A DNA stretch of 32,744 nucleotides. Source: Alphaproteobacteria bacterium. Lineage in GTDB: Bacteria > Pseudomonadota > Alphaproteobacteria > MPNO01 > UBA2964. The stretch covers positions 1 to 32,744 of the forward strand of contig WHUE01000045.1 in NCBI GenBank assembly GCA_009377375.1, in the 5' to 3' direction. Under the pieces are notes generated by a model. That model made no database searches and was not told where the DNA came from. It saw only the letters and a program-made list of their open reading frames with translations. Numbering within the stretch: the first letter of the stretch is position 1; every line of letters begins with the position of its first letter. The translations under genes were made by a program, and so were the position numbers. Of the stretch, positions 1-8,677 are shown one piece after another.

Positions 1-644
1 GCACCAACCATAGCTGGGAGAACCGGTCGGACAAGCCGTGCCGCGTCGCCTTCGCGCTGATCGACGGCAAGCCGCCGCCGGGCGGCAGCCTGGCGATCGC
101 CGCGCCCATGCCGCCGACGCCGAAGCCCGCCGAGACCCCGCCGGCGATCGCCCGGATGCGCCGCATCGTCACCAGCCACGATGCCGACGGCAAGGCGGTG
201 GCGATGTGGGACGGGCTGCCGCCGCGCTGGGCGCAGCGCGAGCGCGGCAACTACACCACGCTGATCTGGGGCACCGACGAGACGCCGTGCGAGACCTGGG
301 ACCGCAAGGACTGGGGCGACATTCCCAACGAGATCGAGCCGCCGCCCGGCGGCACCTGGTGCCGGGTGATCGACTATCCGCCGAAGACCCGGGGCCGCAT
401 GCACCGGACCGACACCATCGACTACGTCATCTGCCTCAAGGGCAGGATCGACATGGACATGGACGATTCCACCGTGACGCTGCATGCGGGCGAGATGATG
501 GTGCAGATGGGCACCAACCACAGCTGGGAAAACCGCTATGACGAGGACTGCCGCATCGCCTTCGTCCTGCTCGACGCCAAGAAGCCCGCCGGCAAGGACC
601 CTCGCTGGACCATCCAGCCCGACGGCACGACGAAAAGGCCTTAG
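1..644 (+). CDS. Tandem-cupin protein, 5' end missing
   Basis: The reading frame is open from base 3, so the gene starts upstream of the window. About 214 residues are visible. The first ~28 residues (TNHSWENR...RVAFALIDGK) closely match the end of the protein (TNHSWENR...RIAFVLLDAK at 510-584), so the visible part is the tail of one cupin repeat, a Pro/Ala-rich linker (81-140) and a complete second repeat. The second repeat has the cupin-like stretch RMHRTDTIDYVICLKG and a second motif QMGTNHSWEN in which the His and Asn of the PxGxxHxxxN pattern are kept. Motif 1 has only one clear His, so metal binding is uncertain. An ATG at 108 could start a one-cupin protein, but the frame and homology continue upstream, so I prefer one longer two-domain gene. 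The substrate cannot be read from the sequence. Cupins of this type occur as small-molecule dioxygenases, isomerases or sensors. Confidence 0.75.
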   Translation, partial: TNHSWENRSDKPCRVAFALIDGKPPPGGSLAIAAPMPPTPKPAETPPAIARMRRIVTSHDADGKAVAMWDGLPPRWAQRERGNYTTLIWGTDETPCETWDRKDWGDIPNEIEPPPGGTWCRVIDYPPKTRGRMHRTDTIDYVICLKGRIDMDMDDSTVTLHAGEMMVQMGTNHSWENRYDEDCRIAFVLLDAKKPAGKDPRWTIQPDGTTKRP

Positions 645-673
645 CGCGCGCTCCTGAGACGGCGCGTCAGGAA

Positions 674-689
674 TGTTCCACGTGGAACA
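674..689. other. parS: parS-type ParB binding site
   Basis: TGTTCCACGTGGAACA is a perfect 16-bp palindrome. It differs from the general bacterial parS consensus TGTTTCACGTGAAACA only at one symmetric pair, and that C/G variant is well known among proteobacterial parS sites. It lies in the gap between two convergent genes, where chromosomal parS sites are tolerated. ParB would load here and organise the origin region for ParA-driven segregation. I saw no second full copy in the window. Confidence 0.85.
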
Positions 690-695
690 ATTTCC

Positions 696-710
696 TGTCC
701 CCGGGGGACA
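696..710. repeat. 15-base inverted repeat beside parS
   Basis: TGTCCCC-G-GGGGACA is a perfect 7-bp inverted repeat with a one-base centre, 6 bases from the parS palindrome. With no loop it is a poor RNA hairpin and looks more like a protein-binding dyad. No function is assigned. Confidence 0.4.
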
Positions 711-722
711 CGGTTCGCGTCG

Positions 723-745
723 GCCGGCGTAGCCGCTACGCCGGC
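723..745. terminator. Hairpin at convergent gene ends
   Basis: GCCGGCGTAG-CCG-CTACGCCGGC is a perfect 10-bp stem with a 3-base loop. It overlaps the stop codon of the dioxygenase gene (736-738, minus strand) and lies downstream of the cupin gene. No T-tract follows on either strand, so it may act as an RNA 3'-end stabiliser or a factor-assisted terminator rather than a classic intrinsic one. Confidence 0.5.
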
Positions 746-1800
746 TCGAACACGTCCACGGGGGTGCAGGGTTCGGCGCCCTGGGGCGGGATGCCCTGGA
801 TGTTCTCGCGGAAGCCGGGGACGACCGGGCGGCCGCCCTTGTCCTCGGCGAGCCAGAGCCGCATCAGGTGGCGCTTGCGCTCCGGCTCCGGCCAGTCCTC
901 GAACTCGGTGCGGGTGTGCAGCGTGACGTGGTTGTGCAGGATCTGGATGTCGCCGGGGCGGAACTCCATGTCGAAATAGACCTTCCGCGCCGTCTCCTGA
1001 TAGGTCTTCAGCGCGGCGAGCTGCGCCTCCGTGTATTTCGGCACGCCCGGCAGGTCCTGCGCCTTGCGCACATGGGCGCCCGCCCCCCGCGCGCTGAAAT
1101 AGCCGTCATGGAACGAGAACAGCGGCATCCTGTACCAGGGCTTCTCGCCCGGCAGCACCTCGCCATGCTTGGTGAAGTAGAACTCCGCGATCAGCTCGCG
1201 CACCAGCTCGGGGTGCGTCTTCAGCATCTCGTTGTAGAGCGTCACCGTGCTGGCGATGCGGCTGGCCCCGCCCGACTTCGACGGCTGGACGCAGAGCAGC
1301 GCGACATAGTCGCACTGGTCCGAATGGAACGACATCTCCGCCGCCGTCTGGTAGCCGCGCACATGCGGGTCGTTGTAGTCGCCGCCGAAATCCTTCACAT
1401 GGCCGAGCATGTGGCCCTTCGGATTCTGCGACAGCGCCCGGCCGAACCGCGTGCCGATGCCCCAGAAGGCGATGCCCGCCTGAGTCTTGTCGAACGCCGC
1501 GATCGGCATGCCGCGGATCAGGACGAAGCCGCGCCCTTCCAGCAGCTCGTCGTAGAGCGCGCGCAGCCCGGCGTCGAAGCGCGGCAGGGGGAAGTTCTCA
1601 CGGGTGACGTCGAGGATATCGAGTCCCTTCGCCTGCACCGCGGCCACCGCCCGGCGCAGCTCCTCCGCCTCCTCCGCCGAGAGCTCGTAGATCCACTCGT
1701 CATTCGCGGCGAGGTCCTCGGCGCGCCAGCCGGCGGGGTCCGCCAGCGGCTGCATCGGTATCGCGGGCTCGCGCACGCGGTCGGCGGGACGGAAAGGCAT
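736..1800 (-). CDS. TauD/TfdA-family Fe(II)/2-oxoglutarate dioxygenase
   Basis: 354 aa, of the size usual for TauD/TfdA-like oxygenases. These couple 2-oxoglutarate decarboxylation to hydroxylation of a small substrate in the cytoplasm. Visible iron ligands are the HxD motif at H159-D161 (SFHSDQCD) and a distal His at about H295 (HNHVTLHTRT, the position of the WDNRxxxH motif in TauD). The Arg-rich stretch RKRHLMRLW (308-316) would bind the 2-oxoglutarate carboxylate. I chose the ATG at 1800 because a GAGGAG ribosome site lies just upstream. The frame runs 37 codons further, to 1911, but that part is Pro/Arg-rich and unlike the family. The gene is separate from the glutathione transferase gene and probably has its own promoter. 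The substrate is unknown; taurine is not implied by the family name. Confidence 0.88.
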   Translation of the reverse strand: MPFRPADRVREPAIPMQPLADPAGWRAEDLAANDEWIYELSAEEAEELRRAVAAVQAKGLDILDVTRENFPLPRFDAGLRALYDELLEGRGFVLIRGMPIAAFDKTQAGIAFWGIGTRFGRALSQNPKGHMLGHVKDFGGDYNDPHVRGYQTAAEMSFHSDQCDYVALLCVQPSKSGGASRIASTVTLYNEMLKTHPELVRELIAEFYFTKHGEVLPGEKPWYRMPLFSFHDGYFSARGAGAHVRKAQDLPGVPKYTEAQLAALKTYQETARKVYFDMEFRPGDIQILHNHVTLHTRTEFEDWPEPERKRHLMRLWLAEDKGGRPVVPGFRENIQGIPPQGAEPCTPVDVFEPA

Positions 1801-1881
1801 GGCAGGACTCCTCGGCAACGTGCGCGGCAGCGGCGCGGCCCGTTCGGGCGACGCCCAAAGACCGTAGCCGCTGTATGGACT

Positions 1882-1911
1882 AAGATAGCGGCCCCGGCCC
1901 GCTCCCGGCAA
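1882..1911 (-). promoter_or_regulatory. Candidate sigma-70 promoter of the dioxygenase gene
   Basis: On the minus strand TTGCCG, 18 bases, then TATCTT, about 80 bases upstream of the ATG at 1800. The -10 has four matches to consensus and the -35 four. Seen by eye only. Confidence 0.4.
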
Positions 1912-1932
1912 GCGCGCGCTGTGCGGCCCCGC

Positions 1933-2649
1933 CTACCGCTTCTCGTACTGCTTCTCGCCGAACATGATGTTCCAGGCCTCGGGCGTGTGCTCGCCCAGCC
2001 GCGTGCGTTCGGCCAGAACCTCGACGCCGCGCTGCACCGCAGGGCGGGCTTCCACCGCCTCGAACCAGCGCTTCACGTTCGGGTAATCGTCATGGTCCAC
2101 CCCGCGCCGGTCGGGGCTGCGGCACCAGGGGAAGATGGCGATGTCGGCGATGGAATAGGCCCCGGCGAAATACTCGTTTCCCGCCAGATGCCGGTCCATC
2201 ACCCCATAGAGCCGCTTGGCCTCGTTGGTGTAGCGGTCGATGCCGTACTCCACCTTCTCCCGCGGGAAGCGTTCCAGCGCGTAGGCGCGGAAATGCCGGG
2301 CCTGGCCGAACATCGGCCCCACCCCGCCCATCTGGAACATCAACCACTGCATCGCGGCATGGTGGCCCGCCGGGTCCTTCGTCTCGTCGGGAAGGAACTT
2401 CCCGGTCTTGCGGGCGAGGTAGTAGAGGATCGCCCCGGTCTCGAACACGGAGATCGGCGCACCGCCCGCCGCGCCGGTGTCGACGATGGCCGGGATCTTG
2501 TTGTTCGGGCTGATCTTCAGGAAATCGGGTGCGAACTGCTCGCCGTTCTCGATGCAGACGGGGTGGACGGCGTATTCCAGCCCGCATTCCTCCAGCATGA
2601 TATGCACCTTGTGGCCGTTCGGCGTCGGCCATGAGTAGAGATCGATCAT
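1933..2649 (-). CDS. Glutathione S-transferase, YfcG-like
   Basis: 238 aa. The start MIDLYSWPTPNGHKV matches the thioredoxin-fold N-terminus of YfcG-type (nu-class) glutathione transferases, which bind glutathione and show disulfide-bond reductase activity. Thr9 and Asn11, the thiol-facing residues known from E. coli YfcG, are present. The cis-Pro segment NNKIPAIVD and the FETGAILYYLA glutathione-binding segment follow, then an all-helical C-terminal domain. It is slightly longer than E. coli YfcG. The start is supported by a strong AGGGAGGT ribosome site. It is probably cytoplasmic. The neighbouring genes do not indicate a substrate. Confidence 0.9.
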   Translation of the reverse strand: MIDLYSWPTPNGHKVHIMLEECGLEYAVHPVCIENGEQFAPDFLKISPNNKIPAIVDTGAAGGAPISVFETGAILYYLARKTGKFLPDETKDPAGHHAAMQWLMFQMGGVGPMFGQARHFRAYALERFPREKVEYGIDRYTNEAKRLYGVMDRHLAGNEYFAGAYSIADIAIFPWCRSPDRRGVDHDDYPNVKRWFEAVEARPAVQRGVEVLAERTRLGEHTPEAWNIMFGEKQYEKR

Positions 2650-2740
2650 CGGGACCTCCCTTTAGGGTTGCCCGATTATGCGCCGACCGCGGCGTCCCGC
2701 AAGCCTTGCCCGCGCGCCTCGTGCGCCGCATATTTCAGCC

Positions 2741-2977
2741 ATGAGCCTGATCCGATCCATCCTGTTCCAGGCCGGCCGCCGCCTTGCGTCGGACCCGCGC
2801 GTGCGCGAGAAGGCGAAGCAGGCCTGGGAGACGGAGATCAGGCCGCGCGTGGCCGCGACCGGCGCGGAACTCCGCCGCATGGCCGCAGAGCCCGGCGCGA
2901 AGGACGACCCCGCCCGCCTCGCCGGCCGCGCCACCCGCCGCGTCTGGGACGAGATCACCGGGAAGCGGAAGACGTAG
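2741..2977 (+). CDS. Small Arg-rich protein of unknown function
   Basis: 78 aa, starting MSLIRSILFQAGRRLASDPRVREKA by the ATG at 2741. It is divergent from the glutathione transferase gene. The protein is rich in Arg, Ala and Lys, is predicted mostly helical, and has no membrane segment or Cys. An in-frame extension to 2678 exists but overlaps the divergent promoter region and reads as non-coding. I do not recognise a named family. Codon use matches its neighbours and the sequence does not look like a chance frame, so it is probably real. Confidence 0.6.
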   Translation: MSLIRSILFQAGRRLASDPRVREKAKQAWETEIRPRVAATGAELRRMAAEPGAKDDPARLAGRATRRVWDEITGKRKT

Positions 2978-3017
2978 GCGGCGCCTTTCGCTCCGGCGGC
3001 GCGAGGCCGCAGACACG

Positions 3018-4472
3018 CTATCCGCCCAGCTTCTTCTTCAGGATCTCGTTGACCATCTGGGGGTTGGCCTTGCCCTGGGTGGCTTTCATGACCTGGCCGA
3101 CGAACCAGCCGAGGATCTTCTCGTTGCCGCCGCGGTACTGCGCGACCTGCTTCGCCCCGCCGGCGATGGCGGCATCCACGGCGGCCTCGATGGCGCCGGT
3201 GTCGGAGACCTGCTTCAGCCCCTTCTCCTCCACGATGGAAGCGGCGTCCCGGCCGGTCTCGAGCATCGCCTCGAACACGTCCTTGGCGATGCGGTTCGAC
3301 AGGGTGCCGTCCGCGATCAGGTCGATGAGCGCGCCGAGCGACGCGGCGGAGACGGGAGAGTCCGCGATCTCCACCCCCCGCCGGTTGAGCGCGCCGAACA
3401 GCTCGCCGGTCACCCAGTTGGAGGCGGCCTTGGCGTCGCGGCCCCGCGCCACCGCCTCGAAGAACTCGGCGATCTCCCGCTCGGCGGCCAGCACGCCGGC
3501 GTCGTATTCGGTGAGGCCGTATTCGGCGACGAAACGCGCCTTCTTCTCGTCCGGCAGCTCCGGCAGTGTGGCGCGGATGCCCTCGATATAGTCCTCCGTC
3601 AGGGTCAGCGGCAGCAGGTCGGGATCGGGGAAGTAGCGGTAGTCATGCGCCTCCTCCTTCGACCGCATGGAGCGCGTGACGCCCCTTTCCGCGTCGTAGA
3701 GCCGGGTTTCCTGCACCACCCGCTCGCCGCTCTCGATCAGCTCCACCTGGCGCTGCGCCTCATAGGCGATGGCCTGGCGCAGGAAGCGGATGGAGTTGAC
3801 GTTCTTGATCTCGCAGCGCGTGCCCAGCGGCTCGCCCGGGCGGCGCACCGATACGTTGGCGTCGCAGCGCATCGAGCCCTGCTCCATGTTGCCGTCGCAG
3901 GTGCCGAGATAGCGCAGGATGGAGCGCAGCTTGGCGAGATAGGCGGCCGCTTCCTCCGGGCTCCGCAGGTCGGGCTCGGACACGATCTCCATCAGCGGCA
4001 CGCCGGCGCGGTTGAGGTCCACCAGCGTGTGACCGGGGTCCCGGTCGTGCACCGACTTGCCGGCGTCCTGCTCCAGATGGATGCGGGTGATGCCGACGGC
4101 GCGGGACTCTCCGCCCTCCATGTCGAGCACGATCTCGCCCTTGCCGACCACCGGCTGGGAGAACTGCGAGATCTGGTAGCCCTGCGGCAGGTCCGGGTAG
4201 AAGTAGTTCTTGCGGTCGAACACGGAGACCCGGTTGATTTCCGCCTTCAGCCCCAGCCCGGTGCGCACCGCCTGCTCGACCGCGCGCTCGTTGATGACGG
4301 GCAGCATGCCCGGCATGGCCGCGTCGATCAGCGAGACATGGGTGTTGGCCTCCGCGCCGAACCCGGCGGAGGCGCCGGAGAACAGCTTGGCCTCCGTGAT
4401 CGCCTGGGCATGGACCTCCAGCCCGATGACCAGTTCCCATTCGCCGGTGCGCCCTTCGATCAATGCCGCCAT
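3018..4472 (-). CDS. gatB: Aspartyl/glutamyl-tRNA amidotransferase subunit B
   Basis: 484 aa, normal length. GatB binds misacylated Glu-tRNA(Gln) or Asp-tRNA(Asn) and carries the kinase/transamidation site of GatCAB. The start [13 protein letters not shown] and the segments [31 protein letters not shown] and [10 protein letters not shown] are signature GatB sequence (residues ~10-210). The C-terminal part is the helical tRNA-binding tail ending [13 protein letters not shown]. The start is the ATG at 4472, with a weak AGGA upstream. It lies downstream of gatC and gatA on the same strand, separated from them by two unrelated genes. Confidence 0.97.
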   Translation of the reverse strand: MAALIEGRTGEWELVIGLEVHAQAITEAKLFSGASAGFGAEANTHVSLIDAAMPGMLPVINERAVEQAVRTGLGLKAEINRVSVFDRKNYFYPDLPQGYQISQFSQPVVGKGEIVLDMEGGESRAVGITRIHLEQDAGKSVHDRDPGHTLVDLNRAGVPLMEIVSEPDLRSPEEAAAYLAKLRSILRYLGTCDGNMEQGSMRCDANVSVRRPGEPLGTRCEIKNVNSIRFLRQAIAYEAQRQVELIESGERVVQETRLYDAERGVTRSMRSKEEAHDYRYFPDPDLLPLTLTEDYIEGIRATLPELPDEKKARFVAEYGLTEYDAGVLAAEREIAEFFEAVARGRDAKAASNWVTGELFGALNRRGVEIADSPVSAASLGALIDLIADGTLSNRIAKDVFEAMLETGRDAASIVEEKGLKQVSDTGAIEAAVDAAIAGGAKQVAQYRGGNEKILGWFVGQVMKATQGKANPQMVNEILKKKLGG

Positions 4473-4497
4473 TGCATTTTCCTGTCCCGAACCGCCG

Positions 4498-5004
4498 TCA
4501 CAACGCCACGGTAAAAATGATCGGACGTCCCCTGGGCGCCATCCGCCGGAAGAAATACTTCAGGTCCTCGAAATATGCCCATGCGTAACCGCAATGCTCT
4601 TCGCCGTACTCCGGCCACGCGTCCTTGCAATGCACACGGTACTTACGCGCGAACCATTCTTCGTCCAGTGGCCACATGGCCTCGGCCAGCGGAGACACCT
4701 GCTCGGGCTCAATGAGACGGATGATGTAATCATACTCATCCTCCATTAACTGGCGTCCACCCATGATGCAGAGGTTGAGTGGCGGCGTGCCGGCGTCCGG
4801 ATCGAGTTCCTCCACGCCGGGTGGGTGCTCTGTAAGGCAGCGATGGATCGGATCCCACGCCTTGTCCGTCTCCTGCAGATGCTTTCGGTCCCACTCGACC
4901 TCGATGACGCTCCTGACGTAATCCCAGCGGCCCTCGTCATCGGCAAACGACAGCAGCGTTTCCCTTTGTGCGGGCGTTATCGCAAAATGCGCTCCCCGTC
5001 TCAT
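4498..5004 (-). CDS. DUF1877 (YfbM-like) family protein
   Basis: 168 aa. The pattern [15 protein letters not shown] (about residues 48-62) with downstream PLAEAM and [17 protein letters not shown] resembles the DUF1877 family, which includes E. coli YfbM. No biochemical function is established for the family. Its GC is near 57% in the lines I counted, clearly below the flanking gat genes, and it sits between gatA and gatB, so it looks like an acquired gene. It ends 25 bases before the gatB start and begins 16 bases after the 107-aa membrane gene, so it is probably cotranscribed with the gat genes. Confidence 0.8.
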   Translation of the reverse strand: MRRGAHFAITPAQRETLLSFADDEGRWDYVRSVIEVEWDRKHLQETDKAWDPIHRCLTEHPPGVEELDPDAGTPPLNLCIMGGRQLMEDEYDYIIRLIEPEQVSPLAEAMWPLDEEWFARKYRVHCKDAWPEYGEEHCGYAWAYFEDLKYFFRRMAPRGRPIIFTVAL

Positions 5005-5020
5005 TACAACCTCGCCACCT

Positions 5021-5344
5021 TCAAGCGCCGTAGCCGCCGCGCGCCGCCATCGCGGCGATCAGCGTCAGCAGGGCGTAGATGCAGGTGCGGAAGATCCACT
5101 GGCGCACGAGCCGCGAGCGGTAGTCCTTCTTCATCTGCTCGGCTTCGTTGAAGCTGGCGGCCTTGGCCTGCGCCTCCTGGAAGCGCGGCCAGGCGAGCTT
5201 GTGGATCTCCCACATCGCGTAGGCCTGCACGACCGCGCTGGCCAGCGCCGCGTAGATGCCGCCCGTGTTGGTGAACAGGAAGATATTGTAGCCGACCAGA
5301 CCGAGCCCGACATGGATCAGGATGTACCAGAAATGATAGACCAT
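5021..5344 (-). CDS. Small inner-membrane protein, unknown function
   Basis: 107 aa with three likely membrane segments at about residues 5-25, 28-46 and 86-101. A charged Gln/Ala/Lys-rich cytoplasmic or periplasmic stretch (~50-80) separates the second and third. The start at 5344 has an AGAGAGGA ribosome site at good spacing. It begins only 10 bases after the gatA stop and probably shares its transcript. I do not recognise the family. No enzyme motif or Cys/His cluster is present. Confidence 0.65.
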   Translation of the reverse strand: MVYHFWYILIHVGLGLVGYNIFLFTNTGGIYAALASAVVQAYAMWEIHKLAWPRFQEAQAKAASFNEAEQMKKDYRSRLVRQWIFRTCIYALLTLIAAMAARGGYGA

Positions 5345-5354
5345 CGGTCCTCTC

Positions 5355-6827
5355 TCAGCCTGCGCCGCGGGGGGCGAGCTCGAACCCCGCCGCCTGTTCC
5401 AGCACCTCGGCGACGCGGAACACGGTTTCGTCCTCGAAGGCCGGGGCCAGGACCTGCAGCCCCAGCGGCAGCCCGTCCGCGTTCAGCCCCGCCGGCACCG
5501 ATATGCCCGGCAGTCCCGCCAGCGACGCCGGCACGGTGAGCACGTCGTTGAGATACATCGCGATGGGGTCGTCGATCATCTCGCCCAGCGCGAAGGCGGC
5601 GTTGGGCGCGGTCGGGGTGAGGATCGCGTCGCAGCGTTCGAACGCCGCCGCGAACTCGCCGGCGATCAGCGTGCGCACCTTCTGCGCCTTCAGGTAATAC
5701 GCGTCGTAATAGCCGGCCGACAGCACATAGGAGCCGATCAGGATGCGGCGGCGCACCTCGGCCCCGAACCCGGCGGCGCGGGTGTTCTCGTACATCTCCG
5801 CCGGGGTCCTTCCCTCGACCCGCAGCCCGTAGCGCATGCCGTCGTAGCGGGACAGGTTCGACGACGCCTCCGCGGGGGCGATGATATAATAGGCGGGCAG
5901 CGCGTATTTCGTGCGCGGCAGCGACACCTCGACGAGTTCCGCCCCCGCCTCCTTCAGCCATGCCGCGCCCCGGTCCCACAGGGCGGCGATGTCGGGGTCC
6001 ATGCCATCGACGCGGTATTCCTTCGGGATGCCGATCCGCATCCCCTTCACCCCCCGCCCCAGCGCGGCCTCGAAATCGGGCACGGGCAGGTCGGCGGAGG
6101 TCGAATCCTTCGGGTCGAACCCGGCCATCGCGCCCAGCATGATGGCGGCGTCGCGCACGGTCCGGGTCATCGGCCCGGCCTGGTCGAGCGACGAGGCGAA
6201 GGCAACGATGCCCCAGCGCGAGCAGCGCCCGTAGGTCGGCTTCATCCCGACGATGCCGCAGAACGAGGCCGGCTGGCGGATCGAGCCGCCGGTATCGGTG
6301 CCGGTCGCGCCCAGGCACAGCTTCGCGGCGACCGCGGCGGCGGAACCGCCGGAGGAGCCACCCGGCGCCATCGGCCGGTTGTCGCCGCGGCGATGCCACG
6401 GGTTGCGAACCGGCCCGTAATGGCTGGTCTCGTTCGACGAGCCCATCGCGAACTCGTCCATGTTGGTCTTGCCCAGCATCACCGCGCCGGACGCGCGCAG
6501 CCTTGCCGTCACCGTGCTCTCATAAGGCGGCACGAATCCGTCCAGGATGTGCGAGCAGGCGGTGGTGCGCACCCCTTCGGTGCAGAACAGGTCCTTGATC
6601 GCGACGGGCACGCCGTCCATCGCCCCGGCGGCGCCCGCGGCGCGGCGCCGGTCCGACGCATCGGCATCGGCCAGCGCGCGCTCCGGTGTCTCGACCACGA
6701 AGGCGTTGAGGTCGCGCGCGGCCTCGATGGCCGCGATATGCGCCTCGGCCAGCTCGCGGGCGGAGCAGTCGCCCCGGGCCAGCGCGTCGCGGGCTTCGGC
6801 GATGGTGAGCGCAGTGAGCTCCGCCAT
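5355..6827 (-). CDS. gatA: Aspartyl/glutamyl-tRNA amidotransferase subunit A
   Basis: 490 aa, full length. GatA is the amidase-signature subunit that releases ammonia from glutamine for GatB. The Ser-cisSer-Lys triad can be placed at K78 (VAIKD), S158 (GGSSGG) and S182 ([10 protein letters not shown]). The 24-residue spacing between the serines is as in characterised GatA. The start ATG at 6827 overlaps the gatC stop by one base (TGATG), so the two are translationally coupled. The frame stays open far upstream to 7637, but that part is antisense to ruvX and is not coding. GatA is followed by two small genes and then gatB. Confidence 0.97.
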   Translation of the reverse strand: MAELTALTIAEARDALARGDCSARELAEAHIAAIEAARDLNAFVVETPERALADADASDRRRAAGAAGAMDGVPVAIKDLFCTEGVRTTACSHILDGFVPPYESTVTARLRASGAVMLGKTNMDEFAMGSSNETSHYGPVRNPWHRRGDNRPMAPGGSSGGSAAAVAAKLCLGATGTDTGGSIRQPASFCGIVGMKPTYGRCSRWGIVAFASSLDQAGPMTRTVRDAAIMLGAMAGFDPKDSTSADLPVPDFEAALGRGVKGMRIGIPKEYRVDGMDPDIAALWDRGAAWLKEAGAELVEVSLPRTKYALPAYYIIAPAEASSNLSRYDGMRYGLRVEGRTPAEMYENTRAAGFGAEVRRRILIGSYVLSAGYYDAYYLKAQKVRTLIAGEFAAAFERCDAILTPTAPNAAFALGEMIDDPIAMYLNDVLTVPASLAGLPGISVPAGLNADGLPLGLQVLAPAFEDETVFRVAEVLEQAAGFELAPRGAG

Positions 6828-7117
6828 CACTCGACTACCCTGGGCACGACAAAATGACCGTCCTGCGCCTCGGGCGCGTTGGCGAGAATGTCGTCGCGGC
6901 GGTCGCCGTCCGTCACCTCGTCCCTGCGCCAGCGGAGAGTCATGCCCTCGGCGTTGGAGGTCATGGGCGCGACGCCGTCGGTATCGACCTCGTCGAGCTG
7001 CTCGATCCAGCCGAGAATCTTGTCCAGCTCGCCGGCGAGGCCGTCGAGCTCTTCCTCGGGCACGCGGATGCGCGCAAGCTGCGCGATGCGCGCCACCGTG
7101 GATTTGTCGACGGACAT
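6827..7117 (-). CDS. gatC: Aspartyl/glutamyl-tRNA amidotransferase subunit C
   Basis: 96 aa, the usual GatC size. It starts [19 protein letters not shown], with the family segments [19 protein letters not shown] and [12 protein letters not shown] following. GatC wraps around GatA and GatB and stabilises the complex. The ATG at 7117 is chosen because the family starts here; GGAGAC lies about 13 bases upstream. It is the first gene of the minus-strand gat transcript and is divergent from ruvX across 110 bases. Confidence 0.95.
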   Translation of the reverse strand: MSVDKSTVARIAQLARIRVPEEELDGLAGELDKILGWIEQLDEVDTDGVAPMTSNAEGMTLRWRRDEVTDGDRRDDILANAPEAQDGHFVVPRVVE

Positions 7118-7147
7118 GGCGTAATCGTCTCCGGGCTGAAACGAAAC

Positions 7148-7167
7148 GCCGGGGCCTACACCCCGGC
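7148..7167 (-). promoter_or_regulatory. Hairpin in the gatC leader region
   Basis: GCCGGGG-6-CCCCGGC is a perfect 7-bp stem 30 bases upstream of the gatC start. On the minus strand it is followed by GTTTCGTTTC. It could be a leader hairpin of the gat transcript or a barrier between the divergent gatC and ruvX units. No known riboswitch or T-box is recognisable. Confidence 0.35.
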
Positions 7168-7227
7168 AAAACCTTCGCCGAGCGCGGAAATCCGCCGCTG
7201 CGGCGCGGGCGGAAGGTAACAAAGGGC

Positions 7228-7695
7228 ATGGCGGTCTGCAAGCTTGCAGAGATGGCGGCGGCGGTGCCGCGCGGCCGGCGGCTGATGGGGCTCGACCTCG
7301 GCGAGAAGACCATCGGCCTGGCGCTGTCCGACGTGCGCCTGTCCATCGCGAGCCCGCTGGAGACGATCCGCCGGCGCAAGTTCACCGCCGATGCGGAAAT
7401 CCTGATCGCGCGCATCGCGGAGCACGAGATCGGCGGGCTGGTGCTCGGCCTGCCGGTCAACATGGACGGCACCGAGGGCCCGCGCTGCCAGTCCACCCGC
7501 CAGTTCGCCGCCAACCTGCTGCAGAAGGTCGACATCCCCATCGCCTTCCAGGACGAGCGGCTGTCGACCGCCGCCGTCACCCGCACGCTGATCGAGGCCG
7601 ACGTCAGCCGGGCGCGCCGCGCGGAAGTCGTGGACAAGCTGGCCGCCGCCTATATCCTGCAATCCGCCCTCGACCTCATCGGCCGCACGGCCTGA
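7228..7695 (+). CDS. ruvX: Holliday junction resolvase-like protein RuvX (YqgF)
   Basis: 155 aa, normal for the YqgF/RuvX family, an RNase H-fold nuclease. Family work implicates it in pre-16S rRNA 5' processing, and it has also been proposed as a Holliday-junction resolvase. The N-terminal Asp motif [15 protein letters not shown] (D23), the stretch [23 protein letters not shown] (E110) and the C-terminal [12 protein letters not shown] (D136) supply the expected acidic residues. The ATG at 7228 follows GGAAGG/AAAGGG; longer in-frame extensions run antisense to gatC and gatA. It is 8 bases upstream of the AEC permease gene, with which it is probably cotranscribed. Confidence 0.95.
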   Translation: MAVCKLAEMAAAVPRGRRLMGLDLGEKTIGLALSDVRLSIASPLETIRRRKFTADAEILIARIAEHEIGGLVLGLPVNMDGTEGPRCQSTRQFAANLLQKVDIPIAFQDERLSTAAVTRTLIEADVSRARRAEVVDKLAAAYILQSALDLIGRTA

Positions 7696-7703
7696 CCCCG
7701 TCC

Positions 7704-8618
7704 ATGTTCGCCATCGCCGAGACCATCGCGCCGATCTTCCTGATGATCGTGATCGGCTTCGCCTTCCGGCGCTTCGGCTTTCCGGGGGACGGGTTCTGGC
7801 TGCCGGCGGAGCGGCTGGCCTATTACGTGCTGCTGCCGGCGCTGATCGTGCGCAACCTGGCGACGGCGGACCTCGCGGGCATCCAGGTCGGACGCATGGC
7901 GCTGATGATCGTCTGCACCGCGGCGGCGATGACGGCGCTGGTCCTGCTGCTGCGACCGCTGTTCCGCCAGAACGGGCCGGCCTACACCTCGGTGCTGCAG
8001 GGCGCGATCCGGCTGAACTCCTATGTCGGGTTCGGCGTGGCGGAGGCGTTCTACGGCCAGCCCGGGGTGGTGCTGTCCGCGCTGTTCGTCGCCGTGATGA
8101 TGCCGACGGTGAACGTGGTCAGCATCGTGGTGCTGGCCGCCTACGCCCGGACCGGGCCGGTGAGCTGGCGCCGCGTGCCGCTGGAGGTCGCGCGCAACCC
8201 GATCATCCTCGCCTGCGCACTCGGCGGGCTGCTCAACGCGACGGGCCTGCCGCTGCCGGGCTGGTCGGTGGCGATGCTCGGCATCGTCGGCAAGGCGGCG
8301 CTACCGATCGCGCTGATGTGCGTCGGCGCCGGGCTGGTTCACGCCGCCGGCACGGTGCGCGTCGCCAGCCTGGGACACGCCTGCGTGCTCAAGCTCGTTG
8401 CCATGCCGGCCATCGGCTATTTCATCGCCGGCTGGGTCGGGCTGGGCGGGCTGACTTTCACGGTGGCGGTGATGTTCGCCGCCATGCCCGCCTCGCCCGC
8501 CTCCTACATCCTCGCCCGCCAGCTCGGCGGCGACGCGCCCCTGATGGCCGCCATCCTGACCGCCCAGACCGCGCTGGCCGCCGTCACCCTGCCGCTGATC
8601 CTGCTGTGGCTGGGCTGA
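7704..8618 (+). CDS. AEC-family (auxin efflux carrier-like) permease
   Basis: 304 aa with about ten hydrophobic helices spread over the full length, starting MFAIAETIAPIFLMIVIGFAFRR. This arrangement, with the conserved LPALIVRNLA near residue 50, a central break around residue 150 and a C-terminal half rich in GG/PAS motifs (MPASPASYILARQLGG), is typical of the bacterial AEC family in the inner membrane. Members transport organic anions such as malonate or malate, but the substrate cannot be inferred here. No clear ribosome site; it starts 8 bases after ruvX. Confidence 0.88.
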   Translation: MFAIAETIAPIFLMIVIGFAFRRFGFPGDGFWLPAERLAYYVLLPALIVRNLATADLAGIQVGRMALMIVCTAAAMTALVLLLRPLFRQNGPAYTSVLQGAIRLNSYVGFGVAEAFYGQPGVVLSALFVAVMMPTVNVVSIVVLAAYARTGPVSWRRVPLEVARNPIILACALGGLLNATGLPLPGWSVAMLGIVGKAALPIALMCVGAGLVHAAGTVRVASLGHACVLKLVAMPAIGYFIAGWVGLGGLTFTVAVMFAAMPASPASYILARQLGGDAPLMAAILTAQTALAAVTLPLILLWLG

Positions 8619-8644
8619 ACGGCTGACGCCCTGCGACTGCGTCA

Positions 8645-8673
8645 TTGACGCCGCCGCCATGCCCGCCTATTTG
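8645..8673 (+). promoter_or_regulatory. Candidate sigma-70 promoter of the copper cluster
   Basis: TTGACG, 17 bases, TATTTG. The -35 matches consensus at 5 of 6 positions, the -10 only at 3. It lies about 45 bases upstream of the GTG start at 8716. No CueR-type or CopR-type operator was recognised. Confidence 0.4.
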
Positions 8674-8677
8674 TGGA

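Noticed and set aside
868..2634. A 588-codon open frame antisense to the dioxygenase and glutathione transferase genes
   Set aside because: The protein is Arg/His/Leu-rich with no domain, and both opposite frames encode known families.
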